From an uncultured Muribaculum sp. (GTDB taxonomy: Bacteria > Bacteroidota > Bacteroidia > Bacteroidales > Muribaculaceae): 7,830 nucleotides of DNA. The notes below the pieces were generated by a model that saw only the letters and a list, made by a program, of their open reading frames with translations, was not told the origin of the DNA and did no database searches. Location: NCBI GenBank assembly GCA_947573015.1, contig CANPDS010000113.1, positions 1 through 7,830 on the forward strand, given 5' to 3'. Below are positions 6,155 through 7,830 of the stretch, one piece after another; position 1 is the stretch's first letter, and every line of letters starts with the position of its first letter. The position numbers and the translations under genes were made by a program.

Positions 6155-7284
6155 ATAAGGAACGTTTACATAAGTTGATACATATAGTATTGATAGCAGT
6201 CAATACCATTATCGCCCTATGTCTGCTGCTATCGGCCTTTGGCGGAGCAGTTGATCCTGCCACATGCGCCTTCATGCAGGTCATAGGCATGACATTACCA
6301 ATATGGACGGCTGCAGAGATTGCAATGCTCGTATTAACTTTCATCCTGTGGCGCAAAGGTGCCTTAATCCCCCTTGCTGCATTAATAATATCATCACCAG
6401 CCATACTTGCATTCTCACCCCTGCACATAGGGAGCAGACTCACCGAAGCTGAACGCGAACGGAGTTTCACTCTCATGACCTACAATGTTTATGGTTATAT
6501 CGATCATGAACTTTCGAAAAAACCAGAATGGGGTAGCCGCAGCATACAGCAGATCATTGCCACACAGCCCGACATGGTATGTCTCCAAGAAGGATCAAAT
6601 AGCCTCGGAGGAAAAGCTCAACGCGACTCTCTGCAAGCCATATATCCATATATTGCCATATCATCCGACAATGGTGAGATATTCTTGTCGAAATATCCGT
6701 TTACCGTACTACCCACCCCACAGCCGAAATGGCTGACGGCGCACTATGATGCATATCAGGTCAATGTCGAGGGACATCAGCTAATTGTGGTCAATTGCCA
6801 TCTTGAGTCTATCGGCCTAAGTCCCGACGACAAGGCCCTTTACCTGGAACTTACCGACAAACGACTGTCGGCACCATCCCGTACCGAACTATCAAAAGTA
6901 AAGACAGAACTTCTGGGAAAACTAAAACAAGCCTACCGCATGCGTGCAGAACAGGCGCGTCATATACGCCAATTTCTTGACGAGCATCCCGGAAACGCAA
7001 TCCTTGCAGGCGACTTCAACGATGTACAGGGCAACTACGCCTACCGTACGATATGCGACGGCGACATGCGCGATGCATATTCCGACTGCGCGTTCGGCCC
7101 AACAATCACCTATATCGACAATCACTTCTATTTCCATATCGACCAGATACTATACCGTGGCGACATGCGTGCCGTGGACATTACAAGAGGCAACATCAAA
7201 AGTTCCGACCACTATCCGCTCACAGCCACTTTCGTATGGAATCCAAGTGACATTTCAGGCGATCACAGGCCTATCGGCCAATGA
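6151..7284 (+). CDS. Membrane-anchored endonuclease/exonuclease/phosphatase (EEP) family protein
   Basis: This is a 377-residue protein. About three hydrophobic segments (residues 9-30, 45-66 and 70-90) anchor it in the inner membrane. An EEP domain follows (about 105-362). Visible metal and catalytic positions are TYN (Asn112), CLQEG (Glu147), NCHLES (His217), AGDFND (Asp288, Asn290), HIDQIL (Asp331) and the terminal SSDHYPL (Asp353, His354), a full EEP set, so it should be an active phosphoesterase. The substrate (DNA, RNA, lipid or inositol phosphate) cannot be read from the sequence. With three membrane passes the domain would face the side opposite the N-terminus, possibly the periplasm. 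A polar helical insert lies at about 225-270. The start overlaps the preceding rhomboid gene by 4 bp, indicating translational coupling. Confidence 0.93.
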   Translation: MNKERLHKLIHIVLIAVNTIIALCLLLSAFGGAVDPATCAFMQVIGMTLPIWTAAEIAMLVLTFILWRKGALIPLAALIISSPAILAFSPLHIGSRLTEAERERSFTLMTYNVYGYIDHELSKKPEWGSRSIQQIIATQPDMVCLQEGSNSLGGKAQRDSLQAIYPYIAISSDNGEIFLSKYPFTVLPTPQPKWLTAHYDAYQVNVEGHQLIVVNCHLESIGLSPDDKALYLELTDKRLSAPSRTELSKVKTELLGKLKQAYRMRAEQARHIRQFLDEHPGNAILAGDFNDVQGNYAYRTICDGDMRDAYSDCAFGPTITYIDNHFYFHIDQILYRGDMRAVDITRGNIKSSDHYPLTATFVWNPSDISGDHRPIGQ

Positions 7285-7329
7285 TCCTTCCATAATTAAT
7301 AGAATAGATCAGTAAGTATTCAATTTTAA

Positions 7330-7448
7330 TTTATACAATATGCAGCTTATTTTTTAGGCGATTTCAGTGCGGAGCGAAGGAGAATATAAACATATTCGAC
7401 TGAGGGATAAACCGGAAGCGGCAAAAAAGACGTTGCAGATTGTATAAA
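7330..7448. repeat. 119-nt imperfect palindrome of unknown nature
   Basis: The ends 7330-7346 and 7432-7448 form a 17-position inverted repeat with 15 Watson-Crick pairs and one G-U. Pairing continues inward: six T (7350-7355) against six A (7423-7428), GGCGATTTC (7357-7365) partly against GGAAGCGGC (7414-7422), and a central hairpin GAATAT-AAAC-ATATTC (7382-7397). All share nearly the same centre, about 7389. The interior is richer in G+C than its surroundings. It could be a MITE- or REP-like element, a structured RNA or an unusual terminator for the operon ending at 7284. No protein frame of note lies in it. Confidence 0.7.
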
Positions 7449-7452
7449 AGAT

Positions 7453-7480
7453 TTTGATCACATACTATCGGTTAAATTTG
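7453..7480 (+). promoter_or_regulatory. Probable promoter for the M3 peptidase gene
   Basis: TAAATTTG (7473-7480) matches the TAnnTTTG -7 consensus. A TTTG at 7453-7456 could serve as the -33 element, with a 16-nt spacer that is slightly short. It lies directly after the 119-nt palindrome and predicts a leader of about 35-40 nt before the TTG start at 7525. Confidence 0.6.
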
Positions 7481-7524
7481 AACACTTACTTATATAAATA
7501 ATCACCAATCATATCAATATTATT

Positions 7525-7830
7525 TTGAACCGTTTACTATCCTCAATCGCATCAGCTGCCATCGTAGCCGGATGCGTCCTGACAAACAATCACGCTATGG
7601 CCCAGCAGCGACAGAATCCATTTCTGGTAAAGTACGACACTCCCTACCAGATACCGCCATTCGACCGCATAACCACAGCCGACTACATCCCTGCACTAAA
7701 AGCCGGTATAGCCGAACAGCAAAAAGCAGTCGAAGCCATCGTAAACAATCCGGAGGCTCCTACATTCTCCAACACCATCGTGGCTCTTGACCACAGCGGA
7801 CCCACTCTGGAGAAAGTTTGCGCAGTATTC
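7525..7830 (+). CDS. dcp: Exported M3-family metallopeptidase (peptidyl-dipeptidase Dcp-like), 5' part
   Basis: Only the first 102 codons are present. The frame has no stop from 7498. The likely start is the TTG at 7525, which gives a proper export signal (Asn-Arg, then a hydrophobic core to about residue 19). Two processing sites are possible: type I cleavage at AMA before Gln27, or a lipobox VAGC with Cys17. The mature N-terminus, NPFLVKYDTPYQIPPFDRITTADYIPALKAGIAEQ, is characteristic of Dcp/oligopeptidase A relatives of family M3, zinc enzymes that release dipeptides or cut oligopeptides. The HExxH zinc motif would lie far downstream, outside the window. The ATG at 7597 would delete the signal peptide and is a less likely start. 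The gene has its own promoter and is not part of the rhomboid operon. Confidence 0.85.
   Translation, partial: MNRLLSSIASAAIVAGCVLTNNHAMAQQRQNPFLVKYDTPYQIPPFDRITTADYIPALKAGIAEQQKAVEAIVNNPEAPTFSNTIVALDHSGPTLEKVCAVF

Noticed and set aside
6944..7315. 123-residue open frame on the + strand
   Set aside because: It overlaps the EEP catalytic region in another frame and is Thr/Ser-rich without motifs.
7572..7790. 72-residue open frame on the + strand near the right end
   Set aside because: It is out of frame with the M3 peptidase N-terminus, which has a signal peptide and family sequence.

Overview
The window looks like a chromosomal segment of a Bacteroidales bacterium, perhaps Muribaculaceae-like, though the family cannot be fixed from sequence alone. 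Signs are the promoter elements of TAnnTTTG type (the Bacteroidetes -7 consensus), the lack of clear Shine-Dalgarno sites, an outer-membrane beta-barrel of the type common in the phylum, and a rhomboid with a GxSA active site plus a C-terminal helical domain. The content is mostly core housekeeping. I see no phage, IS, CRISPR or tRNA genes.

Left part (1-3227, all on +): the 3' end of tsaD (tRNA t6A synthesis) overlaps pncC/cinA-C (nicotinamide-nucleotide amidase) by 4 bp. A new promoter then precedes hpt (hypoxanthine phosphoribosyltransferase), which carries a frameshift near 1640. The shift separates the N-terminal half from the PRPP-binding half. adk (adenylate kinase) and a short, unrecognised all-helical protein follow. 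hpt and adk form a purine salvage and nucleotide-balance pair.

Centre (3228-4491): a perfect 33-bp inverted repeat with a 2-nt centre sits between convergent genes and probably terminates transcription from both sides. On the - strand lie a small secreted outer-membrane beta-barrel protein and, upstream of it, an HU-type DNA-binding protein. A perfect 16-bp tandem duplication lies in the 50-bp gap between these two.

Right part (4492-7284, +): divergent from HU, two different rhomboid proteases and a membrane-anchored endonuclease/exonuclease/phosphatase-family enzyme form a compact operon. The last two overlap by 4 bp. The 240-bp gap that follows holds a 119-nt imperfect palindrome of unknown nature and a good promoter. 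They precede the 5' end of an exported M3-family metallopeptidase (Dcp-like) that runs off the window.

The most unusual points are the split hpt, the long perfect palindrome at 3235-3302 and the hairpin element at 7330-7448. I did not find convincing evidence of a wholly new multi-gene system.
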